Shown here: one piece after another, positions 7,546-14,119 of the stretch
Numbering within the stretch: the stretch's first letter is position 1
Layout of the letters: each line of letters starts with the position of its first letter
Assembly: GCF_042655305.1 (NCBI RefSeq)
Contig: NZ_JBHSLR010000004.1
DNA length: 25,425 nt
Reading direction: 5' to 3' (one strand)
Source of the DNA: Arcanobacterium_A bovis
GTDB taxonomy: Bacteria > Actinomycetota > Actinomycetes > Actinomycetales > Actinomycetaceae
Position numbers and translations under genes: made by a program
The notes under the pieces: generated by a model
The model's database searches: none
What the model saw: only the letters and a program-made list of their open reading frames with translations
Told to the model about the DNA's origin: nothing

Positions 7546-7575
7546 AGGCTCCTGAACTAGCAAGTTCAGGAGCCT
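7546..7575 (-). terminator. Old terminator of the tRNA-Thr gene
   Basis: A perfect 13-bp stem (7546-7558 with 7563-7575) has a 4-base loop and sits 8 bp beyond the tRNA-Thr 3' end in the direction of tRNA transcription. The T-tract is short (TTCTATT). Its survival next to a tRNA fragment shows that the DNA left of the fragment is the original chromosomal flank. Confidence 0.7.
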
Positions 7576-7583
7576 CTGGTCAG

Positions 7584-7625
7584 AGCCACCTGTGGGAATC
7601 GAACCCACGACCTATTCATTACAAG
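7584..7625 (-). other. Attachment site: 3' part of tRNA-Thr (TGT)
   Basis: Read on the minus strand, this holds the anticodon loop CTTGTAA (anticodon TGT), the 3' anticodon strand TGAAT, a variable loop AGGTC, a complete T-arm GTGGGTTCGATTCCCAC and the acceptor strand AGGTGGC plus discriminator T. The 5' half is absent: the adjoining AACGC cannot pair with TGAAT, and no D-arm or 5' acceptor strand follows. This is the product expected when a tyrosine recombinase integrates at the 3' end of a tRNA gene: a duplicated core of about 42 bp, chromosome to the left, element to the right, and the restored tRNA at the other end. The integrase gene begins 170 bp away. Confidence 0.82.
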
Positions 7626-7709
7626 GCGTTGCTCGCGCAGTGGACTTATAGTCCCGAGTTACTTCTTGGTTTATTTTTCTTTGCTTTGACCCGGCAAGTC
7701 ATTTCTTTT

Positions 7710-7735
7710 TTGCCAGCCATGCCAGCCGATACGGC
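7710..7735 (-). repeat. 26-bp dispersed repeat, copy 1 (inverted)
   Basis: The reverse complement equals the repeat found at 9730-9755 and 10032-10057: GCCGTATCGGC followed by TGGCATGGCTGGCAA. Further GCCAGCCATGCC and GGCTATGCC variants continue to about 7766. It lies between the attachment site and the integrase gene, where accessory or arm-type protein-binding sites are expected. Confidence 0.8.
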
Positions 7736-7797
7736 GCAGCCAGCCATGCCGGCTATGCCGGCTTTGCCCGCCTATAGGGCGAAATTGGATTCTGAAG

Positions 7798-8670
7798 ATG
7801 TCCAAGCGCGAATCTTGGATCATGAAAAATTCAATACACGGGCAATTGAACACGTTGATGGCTGAATGGCGAATGAATATGCGTGCTCAATCATTAGCGG
7901 ATCGCACTATCAATGAACGAATTCGTGTCACGCGCCAATTTGTAGCCTTCACTGACACGGCGCCTCTAGATATAGATGCGGAACAAATTCTGCAATGGCT
8001 TTCGACTCTTCCTTCAGCAAATACTCGATGGTCTTACTACACGTCGTTGAAGGCTTTTTTCAAATGGCTTGAAATAAGCGAAAAACGATGTTCAAATCCT
8101 TTTCTTAGGATCAGGGCGCCTAAACGGCCAAAGTATAAGCCACGTCCTGTTGCGCTTGAACATATCGAATTTATTCTGTCCCAGAATCTACATCGGCGTA
8201 CTCGATGCATGATCATGTTGGCTTTCAACTGTGGGCTGCGTGTATCGGAAATAGCAAAAGTGCGAGGACAAGACTATGACCCGCTTACGGGTGGTCTCAC
8301 GGTAGAGGGTAAGGGCGGAAAAATTGCGCTTGTTCCAGTCAATAAGCAGTTGCAGCCATTTTTTAATACGATGCCACGCCGTGGGTATTGGTTTCCATCT
8401 TACTCACACCCGGGGCAGCACGTTAGATCACGGTCGGTCGGTGACACAATCGTTCATGTTTTCGCGCGCTATGGGATCACTATCACCGCCCATCAATTGC
8501 GTCACTCTTTTGGCACTGAGTTACTGCGAGCCAGTGTTGATATTCGCGTGGTTCAGGAGTTGATGCGGCATGAATCAATTCAGACTACCGCTCTTTACAC
8601 GAGAGTGGTTCAAGATCAGAAGCAAGAAGGCACCGATATGCTGCCAGTATTTTTAGGAGATAACGCATGA
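7798..8670 (+). CDS. Tyrosine recombinase (element integrase)
   Basis: It catalyses site-specific integration and excision of the element at tRNA-Thr. An N-terminal SAM-like core-binding domain spans about residues 12-95 and the catalytic domain 115-275. Visible catalytic residues are Arg148 (GLRVSEI), Lys in GKGGK (172-175), His232 and Arg235 (HQLRHS), His258 (RHES) and the nucleophile Tyr267 (LYTRV). At 290 residues it is XerC/D-sized, smaller than the ~400-residue phage-type integrases common in tRNA-targeting elements, and it has no arm-binding N-terminal domain. An alternative start is Met9 at 7822; neither has a convincing ribosome binding site. Its stop overlaps the ParA start (ATGA). 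Confidence 0.92.
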   Translation: MSKRESWIMKNSIHGQLNTLMAEWRMNMRAQSLADRTINERIRVTRQFVAFTDTAPLDIDAEQILQWLSTLPSANTRWSYYTSLKAFFKWLEISEKRCSNPFLRIRAPKRPKYKPRPVALEHIEFILSQNLHRRTRCMIMLAFNCGLRVSEIAKVRGQDYDPLTGGLTVEGKGGKIALVPVNKQLQPFFNTMPRRGYWFPSYSHPGQHVRSRSVGDTIVHVFARYGITITAHQLRHSFGTELLRASVDIRVVQELMRHESIQTTALYTRVVQDQKQEGTDMLPVFLGDNA

Positions 8671-9440
8671 TCATTTCAATTTGTAATCAAAAAGGCGGGG
8701 TGGGCAAGACAACGTTAGCCACTAATCTAGCTCAGCGGCTTTCCCAGGAAGGTGTGAAAGCAGTTTTGCTGATCGATGCCGATCCTCAGGGAAACGCCAC
8801 CACTACCGTTGGTGTCGAGTTGTCTGGTGATTCATTAACGCTGAATGATGTCCTGGCAGCGATCGCGTCAGGATCGCCCGGCTCAATTTCCACCCAAGCC
8901 ATCCAATCCGCTAGGGAACCGTGGTCGATCAGTGTGTTGCCTGCTGATAGGCTACTGGCATCGCGTGAAAATGATGTTTCGCTCGGCCGTGAAAACAGGC
9001 TGAAAGTTGTCGTTGATGCGCTTCAGTACGACTATGACCATATCGTTATTGATTGTCCGCCGTCGCTTGGAATGCTTACAACAAACGCCCTGGTGGCATC
9101 TGATAAAGCTCTCGTAGTAACAACGGCGCGTGAAACGTCTTTCGATGGTGTCGCTGAAATTGTCTCGACGATCGCTACGGTGCGTGCACACTACAATCCG
9201 GATCTTCGTCTGGCAGGGATAGCAGTCAATTCATATCGTGCTGATCGAGTAGATCGCCGCGCTTGGTTCGACAACCTAGTTGCGTATTACGGGCAGCACC
9301 TACTTCCAAATCCAATACCTGAGCGGGAAGCAATCGCATTGGCTGCATCAAACCATGAACCGATTCCGTTCATCGATGACGCAACCAGTGAAGCTTTTAA
9401 CACAATCAACGCAATGATTTTGAAAGGACAAAACAAATGA
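8667..9440 (+). CDS. parA: ParA-family partition ATPase
   Basis: A 257-residue Walker-type ATPase that separates or positions DNA together with a DNA-binding partner. The deviant Walker A KGGVGKTT is at residues 9-16 (signature Lys present), DADPQG is near 38, and a Walker B-like IVIDCPP is near 128. No HTH precedes the ATPase domain, so it is of the short, non-autorepressing kind. It overlaps the integrase by 4 bp and the next small gene by 4 bp, forming a tight unit. In an integrative element this implies a circular form that must be retained after excision. The partner is probably the ribbon-helix-helix-like protein at 9610. Confidence 0.93.
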   Translation: MIISICNQKGGVGKTTLATNLAQRLSQEGVKAVLLIDADPQGNATTTVGVELSGDSLTLNDVLAAIASGSPGSISTQAIQSAREPWSISVLPADRLLASRENDVSLGRENRLKVVVDALQYDYDHIVIDCPPSLGMLTTNALVASDKALVVTTARETSFDGVAEIVSTIATVRAHYNPDLRLAGIAVNSYRADRVDRRAWFDNLVAYYGQHLLPNPIPEREAIALAASNHEPIPFIDDATSEAFNTINAMILKGQNK

Positions 9441-9598
9441 GTATCTACCAGTCAAACCTAAACATCAAAGATGATATTACGGTCACGCTCACTGCCAAAG
9501 AACGCATGATCATAGCTGAAGCTATTGGCAAAGCACTTCCAAATGAAACTGACTTTCTTACCGGCGCAATGCTGATCGACAAGATTGTGAAGGGTTAA
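9437..9598 (+). CDS. Small 53-residue protein, unknown
   Basis: The ATG overlaps the ParA stop (ATGA), and the frame reads through to TAA at 9596-9598. The protein begins MSIYQSNLNIKDDITVTLTA and ends LTGAMLIDKIVKG. A central stretch (AKERMIIAEAIGKAL) looks helical. No family is recognised. Translational coupling to ParA and the short distance to the next gene make it a likely member of the partition operon. Confidence 0.6.
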   Translation: MSIYQSNLNIKDDITVTLTAKERMIIAEAIGKALPNETDFLTGAMLIDKIVKG

Positions 9599-9609
9599 GG
9601 ACTGAAGCA

Positions 9610-9984
9610 ATGAAACTACCCGATCGTGATGCTCTTTCAAAAGCAACAATCAATGATCCAATCATTGCTGGCAATACCAGCGAAGCCGACAGTGCCGTAT
9701 CGGCCAGCAACGCTACCAAAACCAGCCGTGCCGTATCGGCTGGCATGGCTGGCAAATCTGGTGACTTGATCAAGAAATTCACTATTCGCGTTCCAGAATC
9801 GCTTCTTGGGAGGATTCGTGCCGCTTACCTAAATGATCTCGCGAACGGTCATGAAATTGTTTCTCTTTCAACATGGGCGAGTGAGCATTTAGAAAAAGCA
9901 GTTATCGATTCTGAAAATGCGTATAACGACGGCGAACCGTATAGGGAGGTGGGAGTCGGAACAGTTCCCCTAGGGCGGATCTAA
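9610..9984 (+). CDS. ParG/RHH-like centromere-binding protein (candidate)
   Basis: A 124-residue protein. The first ~55 residues are low-complexity Ala/Ser-rich (DPIIAGNTS, SRAVSAGMAGK) and are encoded by the dispersed repeat. Residues ~58-95 (IKKFTIRVPESLLGRIRAAY, then LSTWASEHLEKAV) look like a ribbon-helix-helix unit: a short strand FTIRVPE, a helix, a turn and a second helix. That layout, a mobile N-terminal tail plus a C-terminal RHH, matches ParG-type partners of short ParA proteins. The assignment is by architecture and position, 11 bp after the 53-residue gene. The next gene starts in its stop codon (TAATG). Confidence 0.6.
   Translation: MKLPDRDALSKATINDPIIAGNTSEADSAVSASNATKTSRAVSAGMAGKSGDLIKKFTIRVPESLLGRIRAAYLNDLANGHEIVSLSTWASEHLEKAVIDSENAYNDGEPYREVGVGTVPLGRI
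9694..9704 (+). repeat. Half copy of the dispersed repeat
   Basis: GCCGTATCGGC, a near-palindrome GCCG-TAT-CGGC, occurs alone 36 bp before the full copy at 9730. After it the sequence reads CAGCAACG instead of TGGCATGG. Confidence 0.55.
9730..9755 (+). repeat. 26-bp dispersed repeat, copy 2
   Basis: GCCGTATCGGC followed by TGGCATGGCTGGCAA, identical to 10032-10057 and to the complement of 7710-7735. It encodes AVSAGMAG inside the RHH-like protein. Confidence 0.85.
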
Positions 9985-10127
9985 TGGCTGAAGATCCAAT
10001 TATCGCTGGCAGCGCCAGCCACGCCAGCAGAGCCGTATCGGCTGGCATGGCTGGCAAAAAAGTCAAAGTTGTAGTTGAAGAAATCATTGAAGATGAAGAC
10101 GGGCTGCAGACGGCTACGTTCAGCTAG
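9984..10127 (+). CDS. Small 47-residue protein sharing the repeat-encoded tail
   Basis: The ATG at 9984 shares an A with the preceding stop. The protein starts MAEDPIIAGSASHASRAVSA and ends with an acidic stretch (VVVEEIIEDEDGLQTATFS). Its first half repeats the tail of the preceding protein (DPIIAG..., SRAVSAGMAGK). It looks like a duplicated N-terminal module joined to a new acidic C-terminus. Translational coupling supports expression; the role is unknown. Confidence 0.55.
   Translation: MAEDPIIAGSASHASRAVSAGMAGKKVKVVVEEIIEDEDGLQTATFS
10032..10057 (+). repeat. 26-bp dispersed repeat, copy 3
   Basis: Identical over 26 bases to 9730-9755. The frame relative to the repeat is also conserved, so both genes translate it as the same peptide. 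Confidence 0.85.
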
Positions 10128-10163
10128 CCAGAACAAGACAGCAAAACGGAAGGATGATTAATC

Positions 10164-10457
10164 ATGGACGTGAATGGGATTGAGCATATTCTTATATCAG
10201 CAATCAAAATTATTGTATTCGGGGTGATGCCGTTGACGCTCGCATACGTGTGTTTTGATTTCATTGCGAATATACGCCGGTTTGAACCTCCGTCAAAGCG
10301 TGAATGGCTTGCCAAGGGTCGTTCCGAGCAAGATTGGGAGGCGTACAAAGGTCTACTTCAAATCGAACGTCGAATATATACACGAGACTTCTATATAAAA
10401 GCACTGGCGGCTTTTGTAGCAATAATCGTTGGCATTCTATTCTGGATCAGTATTTAG
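10164..10457 (+). CDS. Small two-helix membrane protein, unknown
   Basis: A 97-residue protein with one transmembrane segment near residues 8-34 (IIVFGVMPLTLAYVCFDF) and a second at the C-terminus (ALAAFVAIIVGILFWISI). The middle loop is charged (PPSKREWLAKGRSEQDWEAY). GGAAGGA lies about 9 nt before the ATG, a strong ribosome binding site. It closes the partition block and is followed by a strong terminator. No family is recognised. Confidence 0.65.
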   Translation: MDVNGIEHILISAIKIIVFGVMPLTLAYVCFDFIANIRRFEPPSKREWLAKGRSEQDWEAYKGLLQIERRIYTRDFYIKALAAFVAIIVGILFWISI

Positions 10458-10502
10458 GCGAGGCTACTTGGAAACGGACACTAAAAGGTGTCAGCGGTTT
10501 TT

Positions 10503-10545
10503 AAGAGGGCGACTATATTTAGCGTAGTCGCCCTCTTTTGTTTTT
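10503..10545. terminator. Bidirectional terminator
   Basis: A perfect 13-bp stem (10503-10515 with 10525-10537) encloses a 9-base loop. T-rich tracts follow on the plus strand (TTTTGTTTTT), and an A-run precedes the stem so the minus strand also ends in T's. It lies between two converging genes. Confidence 0.88.
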
Positions 10546-10549
10546 ACGT

Positions 10550-11680
10550 TCATCGGCGGCGTGATCTTCGGTGTGTCACAGGTGCGGGTGTATCGGTTTG
10601 CACGGGCGTCATGCGTTTCGGTTGATGGCTTGGGGTGATGTTGCCCGTTTTTCCTTCGCTGAGCCGGATCGTGGATAGTGTGTTTTCTAGGTTGAATCCT
10701 GTCCATGTTTGACGGGTTGTACCTGTTTCGACTTCGACGATTGGTGCCGTGGTGTAGCCTTGTTGTCTGAATTTTTCAACTAGGTCTGGGTATTGATCGA
10801 GCGATACTTCGCTATAGGGTGTGCCTGTTTTATCGAACTGGCGTTTGGTGGCCACGCATTGAACACAGTTTGCTTTTGTGTAGATGGTTATTGCGTTGTC
10901 TTTTCTGACGGGCATGGTTAAGTGCTTGTAGGTTTGCGGCAACATGGTTGGTAACCATTCCGCGATGAGCCAGCGTGAGGCAGCGGCTTGTTGGAGATGT
11001 GGTGATGTCGCGATGTTTTGCTGTCCATCGACGCCTGGCTCATTATGCATGTGGATGGGTAGAGCGTCGGAGCGAACGTATTGTGGGTATTGGCGTAAGG
11101 GTGGGCAGTTTGCGGCGCTCCACATTTCTTCAAAGTCGATGGTCTCGTATTTAAGATAGTTTGTTAAATAGTTGAGGCCGCGAACATATACGTCGCTTTC
11201 GCTTATCGACATGCCGTTATAACGGCTGTTGACGAATGCACTAAGCGCGCGTGTGAGGGATTCTTTTACTCCGTCAAAGTAGTCCATTTGCCTTGTAGTG
11301 ACGGTTGTCTGCCGTGCGTCGAGCGCTTCATTATAGGTGAGATATAAAGCCATGTTTTCCTCACCCTTTACCGATGCTGTTTGGCTGGTTTGAGTGGCTG
11401 CACTTGAGATTCGTGATCGCTGCCAAGGTTCTTGCACGGGAGGGGTGTTTAGTGTGGCTGTGTTGATTGCGTCGCGGATGAGGTCTTTGCGGAATCCTGA
11501 CCAGTGGCTGGTGCCGGAGAATACGACGGGGGCTGTGTGGTGGCCTAGTGCTTTGAGTAGGTCGATGTCGTGTGGGTTGCGGGTTAGATTGATTTCTTGA
11601 TATGCAACACCTGCTTGATCGAATTGACGTTTTGTTGCTGCGCACTGCTCACAGTTATCTTTTGTGTAGATGGTGATCAT
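10550..11680 (-). CDS. Double glutaredoxin-like protein with unknown middle domain
   Basis: Residues 1-75 are a glutaredoxin/NrdH-type thioredoxin fold (ITIYTKDNCEQC, active site C10-E-Q-C13, cis-Pro TAPVV near 50). Residues ~266-340 are a second one (ITIYTKANCVQC, then TTAPIV). The domains are near duplicates, sharing ATKRQFD after the CxxC. Residues 110-260 form a domain I do not recognise, mostly helical, with NCPPLRQYPQY and HMHNEP. The last ~30 residues are basic. AAGGAAA lies upstream of the ATG at 11678-11680. A second in-frame ATG at 11351-11353 has its own strong site (GGTGAGGA), so a shorter product lacking domain 1 may also be made. The likely role is thiol-disulfide exchange in the cytosol; its link to conjugation is unknown. 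Confidence 0.75.
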   Translation of the reverse strand: MITIYTKDNCEQCAATKRQFDQAGVAYQEINLTRNPHDIDLLKALGHHTAPVVFSGTSHWSGFRKDLIRDAINTATLNTPPVQEPWQRSRISSAATQTSQTASVKGEENMALYLTYNEALDARQTTVTTRQMDYFDGVKESLTRALSAFVNSRYNGMSISESDVYVRGLNYLTNYLKYETIDFEEMWSAANCPPLRQYPQYVRSDALPIHMHNEPGVDGQQNIATSPHLQQAAASRWLIAEWLPTMLPQTYKHLTMPVRKDNAITIYTKANCVQCVATKRQFDKTGTPYSEVSLDQYPDLVEKFRQQGYTTAPIVEVETGTTRQTWTGFNLENTLSTIRLSEGKTGNITPSHQPKRMTPVQTDTPAPVTHRRSRRR

Positions 11681-11689
11681 TGGGTTTCC

Positions 11690-12016
11690 TTAAGCATCTT
11701 GTGATGACGAATAGTCGAAATCTGAGTGGTCGTGCTCGTTTTGATGAGTCGGTTTGTGCATTTGGTTTGCGCGCTCTTTACGGATTCGTGTGCGCAGGTG
11801 TGATGGGATGGGGAACTCTTTTTTGAGTTCTTGCTGTGTCATTCCAAGGTTTTCGAGCGCGCTAAATTCCTCAATGAGTTCGTTTTCAATGTGCGCATGG
11901 GAGTCAAGAAGTTTTTCAAACCGGGCGAGACTTTTTGCAATTTTCGCAAGCCGTTCGCGTTCATTGCGTAGGTAGGTTGCTGAACGGCTTTCGGTGCGCT
12001 GCATTTCTGGGGTCAT
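11690..12016 (-). CDS. Coiled-coil protein of the mobilization region, unknown
   Basis: This 108-residue, highly charged protein has a long helical segment (YLRNERERLAKIAKSLARFE, then ENELIEEFSALENLGM) and an acidic, His-rich end (HQNEHDHSDFDYSSSQDA). I place the start at the ATG 12014-12016 because AAAGGA lies 7 nt upstream; ATGs further upstream give up to 135 residues but have poor sites. It precedes the double glutaredoxin gene by 9 bp and is transcribed away from mobC across the hairpin-rich region, a common position for accessory relaxosome or regulatory proteins. No family is recognised. Confidence 0.6.
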   Translation of the reverse strand: MTPEMQRTESRSATYLRNERERLAKIAKSLARFEKLLDSHAHIENELIEEFSALENLGMTQQELKKEFPIPSHLRTRIRKERANQMHKPTHQNEHDHSDFDYSSSQDA

Positions 12017-12076
12017 CATGATTTCCTTTGAGATTTTGGGATTCATGATGAAAGAACTTCGTTTCAATTCTACACC

Positions 12077-12118
12077 TTTCGTCGGTGCGATCTGCAAGGC
12101 ATGATCGCACCGACGAAA
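12077..12118. repeat. Perfect 16-bp inverted repeat
   Basis: TTTCGTCGGTGCGATC at 12077-12092 and its exact complement at 12103-12118 flank a 10-bp spacer. There is no T-tract, so it is not a terminator. It lies 61 bp upstream of the coiled-coil gene and could be an oriT arm or an operator. Confidence 0.8.
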
Positions 12119-12145
12119 TCGTCGTTTCTAAAGTTGATCCTCTTG

Positions 12146-12168
12146 TTCTGCACAATGAATGTGCAGAA
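12146..12168. repeat. 9-bp inverted repeat
   Basis: TTCTGCACA and TGTGCAGAA surround a 5-base loop ATGAA. It is the second hairpin of the cluster. Confidence 0.7.
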
Positions 12169-12186
12169 TCTTCCATTCCATGCCTA

Positions 12187-12235
12187 CGAGACCGACGGCA
12201 CGAGGGGCGGTACTCGCCCGTCTGCGACGGTCTCG
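12187..12235. repeat. Nested hairpin
   Basis: The outer pair CGAGAC/GTCTCG (12187-12192 with 12230-12235), the middle pair GACGG/CCGTC (12194-12198 with 12218-12222) and the inner pair CGAG/CTCG (12201-12204 with 12213-12216) stack into one long interrupted stem. Confidence 0.65.
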
Positions 12236-12247
12236 CAAGCAGAGCAT

Positions 12248-12273
12248 TTTTGTACAAACACGTTTGTCCAAAA
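12248..12273. promoter_or_regulatory. Operator-like palindrome upstream of mobC
   Basis: TTTTG.ACAAAC..GTTTGT.CAAAA is symmetric at 22 of 26 positions, centred between 12260 and 12261. A -10-like TATGAT starts 5 bp downstream, so a protein bound here would block the mobC promoter. A ribbon-helix-helix or HTH regulator of the element is the likely ligand. Confidence 0.5.
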
Positions 12274-12318
12274 TGCGCTATGATTATGGGTATAAACCCA
12301 AACCCTTTAGGAGGAGCG

Positions 12319-12732
12319 GTGGACAAACCACCTAGCCTCCGGGATGAAAACTCGCTAAAGACAAGGCGTACCATTCAAAAGCACTTGTTTTTCACCGTCG
12401 AGGAATGGGACAAGGTAGCACGCCGATTATCACGTGTTGGGGAGACGAATTTTTCTAGGTTTACCCGCCAGCTTCTTCTAACGGGGCGCGTTGTTTTTGA
12501 TGATCGTCGAGCACGTGTCAATGAGATTCAGCGTCAGTTTAGTGCGGTGGGTAATAACATCAACCAGATCGCAAAACAGGCTAATACGCAGAATTTTGCG
12601 ACGTTCGAGATGGTTAGCCAAGCGCTGGCTTTGTTAGAAGAAGTTCAAGAAAAGATCAATCTTGAACTGGAGTCTCTTAATGGCAGCCGTGAAGTACAAA
12701 GCCGCGCACTCGAGTCTGAAGAAAACAATTGA
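12319..12732 (+). CDS. mobC: MobC-like relaxosome accessory protein
   Basis: This protein binds oriT and helps the relaxase melt and nick it. Residues ~20-60 (TIQKHLFFTVEEWDKVARRL ... SRFTRQLLLTGRVV) resemble the ribbon-helix-helix part. The C-terminal part with QFSAVGNNINQIAKQAN is the MobC signature, G.N.NQiAk..N. I set the start at GTG 12319 because TTAGGAGGA lies 5-6 nt upstream, giving 137 residues, a normal MobC length; the open frame reaches back to 12085, but that part covers palindromic DNA. The relaxase starts inside its 3' end, a typical mobC-mobA overlap. Confidence 0.85.
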   Translation: MDKPPSLRDENSLKTRRTIQKHLFFTVEEWDKVARRLSRVGETNFSRFTRQLLLTGRVVFDDRRARVNEIQRQFSAVGNNINQIAKQANTQNFATFEMVSQALALLEEVQEKINLELESLNGSREVQSRALESEENN

Positions 12733-14119
12733 GTATGTCATTAACCCTGATAAGACCAATAACGGGCTATTAACGTACTCCAATTGTGGTGTTCCGTTTC
12801 GGGCAGAGAGCATTGAGCGTGGGTTTGATTTCACTAATGCTGAAGCTGAGGCACGTAGAACAGTTGGCAAACCTGGAACAATTCTTGCCTACCATGTCAT
12901 TCAGTCTTTCAAGCCCGGAGAAATATCTGACCCGCTGATCGCTCACAAGATTGGTATCGAGTTCGCGAACAAGATTACCGGAGGTAATCATGATTTTGTG
13001 ATTGCAACTCATACGGATCAGCAACACATTCACAATCATATTCTGTTTAATCCTGTTAACCGTGTGACGTTCAAGCGCTACCGGACGGTTGCTCATAGTA
13101 AGGCACGTAAATGTGACTATACATGGCGAAAGTTTTGCAACATGTCAGATGAGTTGTGTCGTAAATATGGTTTATCGGTCATTGACAATCCTAGCCGTAC
13201 AGCTGAAAAGATCGGTGAGATTTATGCTCGTGCAGAGGGGAGGTCAAAGAAGTCACGGCTAGCCAAATTGATTGATTTGGCCACGCGAGAGGCTTACTCG
13301 TGGGAAGGATTCGTTACTCAGTTACAAGAGCGCAATGTCGCAGTAGAAATTAACGGTAACGATATTGTCTTCTACGCTCCTGACATCATTGGACGCGGCA
13401 TGCGTGGTAGAAAAATTGGGGCACCCTATACTGAGCACGCATTAATGGCGCGTCTGGGACGCACTGAAATGAATGAGTATATTGTCGCTAACAGGCTTAT
13501 TCGCCCTTGGTCTCAGACACATATGCGAATCCAGCTACCTGGCTCGCATCCGCCGCTTTTCATTGCTGTTGATAAAGATTTTGTGATTCAGCATTCGAAT
13601 AATTGGCGTCTTTTCCTTCCTGTCCACTTTGCTACTGAAACATTCGATTTAGCACGCAATGTTGCTCAAAGAGTCGATGCTGAAAGCTTGTATAACTATT
13701 TCTCGCGTCCCACCTTGAATCCAAATGTTTCGATCCAAGCGCATCATTCTTTGGATATGCAGCGTGGTAAGACGGACGCTCAACGACGTTATTACGCAGC
13801 GATCGATGCCAAGGTCGAGAAAATCCGCTTTGACATGGATGTAACTAATCTTCTTGCCAAGTATTCGGCAAGTGCTAACAAAGCTGAGTTCATTAATACG
13901 CTTAAACAGCATAAGGCTCAATTGGAAAACGACATTCAACGGCTTGTTATTGAACGTCAAGAACGTCTTGATCTTCGACAGAAAACCCGGGACATCAACG
14001 GGCAAATCAACACCATGCAGCGCACACTGCGAACCCTTAATCGGGTTATTACTCAGATTCAGAAGGCCAACACTCCACCTCTGAAAGAAAATCCTGAACA
14101 AAAAGGAGGGTCGCGATGA
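12680..14119 (+). CDS. MobA/VirD2-type relaxase (MOBP-like)
   Basis: This enzyme nicks oriT and stays linked to the transferred strand through a tyrosine. The likely catalytic Tyr19 lies in KKTIEYVINPDKT, and the metal-binding histidine triad is in HTDQQHIHNHILFN (His116, His118 and His120 with this start). A further conserved stretch is AYHVIQSFKPGE. The N-terminal ~200 residues form the relaxase domain. The rest is helical with a coiled coil near the C-terminus (KQHKAQLENDIQRL, QERLDLRQKTRD). ATG 12680 has GGAG 8 nt upstream; the alternative at 12662 lacks this. It overlaps mobC by 53 bp and the next gene by 4 bp. Confidence 0.92.
   Translation: MAAVKYKAAHSSLKKTIEYVINPDKTNNGLLTYSNCGVPFRAESIERGFDFTNAEAEARRTVGKPGTILAYHVIQSFKPGEISDPLIAHKIGIEFANKITGGNHDFVIATHTDQQHIHNHILFNPVNRVTFKRYRTVAHSKARKCDYTWRKFCNMSDELCRKYGLSVIDNPSRTAEKIGEIYARAEGRSKKSRLAKLIDLATREAYSWEGFVTQLQERNVAVEINGNDIVFYAPDIIGRGMRGRKIGAPYTEHALMARLGRTEMNEYIVANRLIRPWSQTHMRIQLPGSHPPLFIAVDKDFVIQHSNNWRLFLPVHFATETFDLARNVAQRVDAESLYNYFSRPTLNPNVSIQAHHSLDMQRGKTDAQRRYYAAIDAKVEKIRFDMDVTNLLAKYSASANKAEFINTLKQHKAQLENDIQRLVIERQERLDLRQKTRDINGQINTMQRTLRTLNRVITQIQKANTPPLKENPEQKGGSR

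Larger units (their letters stand above)
12017..12318. other. Hairpin-rich divergent intergenic region; oriT candidate
   Basis: This 302-bp stretch between divergent transcripts holds three strong inverted repeats (12077-12118, 12146-12168, 12187-12235), a 26-bp operator-like palindrome (12248-12273) and a TATGAT -10-like box (12279-12284). Origins of transfer of MOBP systems typically lie just upstream of mobC/relaxase genes and contain hairpins beside the nick site. I cannot identify a nick site by sequence. An open frame crosses the region, but it is the upstream extension of mobC and not supported by a ribosome binding site. Confidence 0.55.

Noticed and set aside
7626..7660. 5' half of tRNA-Thr next to the attachment core
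   Set aside because: The bases cannot pair with the TGAAT anticodon strand, and no D-arm or acceptor 5' strand is visible, so this is element sequence.
7629..7865. Open frame reading PAMPADTAQPAMPAMPALPA between the attachment site and integrase
   Set aside because: It begins at a TTG in the attachment region, has no ribosome binding site, and its repetitive peptide is just the translation of the dispersed DNA repeat. It overlaps the integrase start.
8667..10127. The ParA block as evidence of an integrated plasmid replicon
   Set aside because: No replication initiator gene or iteron-type origin was seen next to it in this window. ParA proteins also occur on integrative elements.
12085..12318. 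N-terminal extension of MobC by 78 residues
   Set aside because: The extension consists of palindromic, hairpin-rich DNA. A strong ribosome binding site and GTG at 12319 give a protein of normal length.
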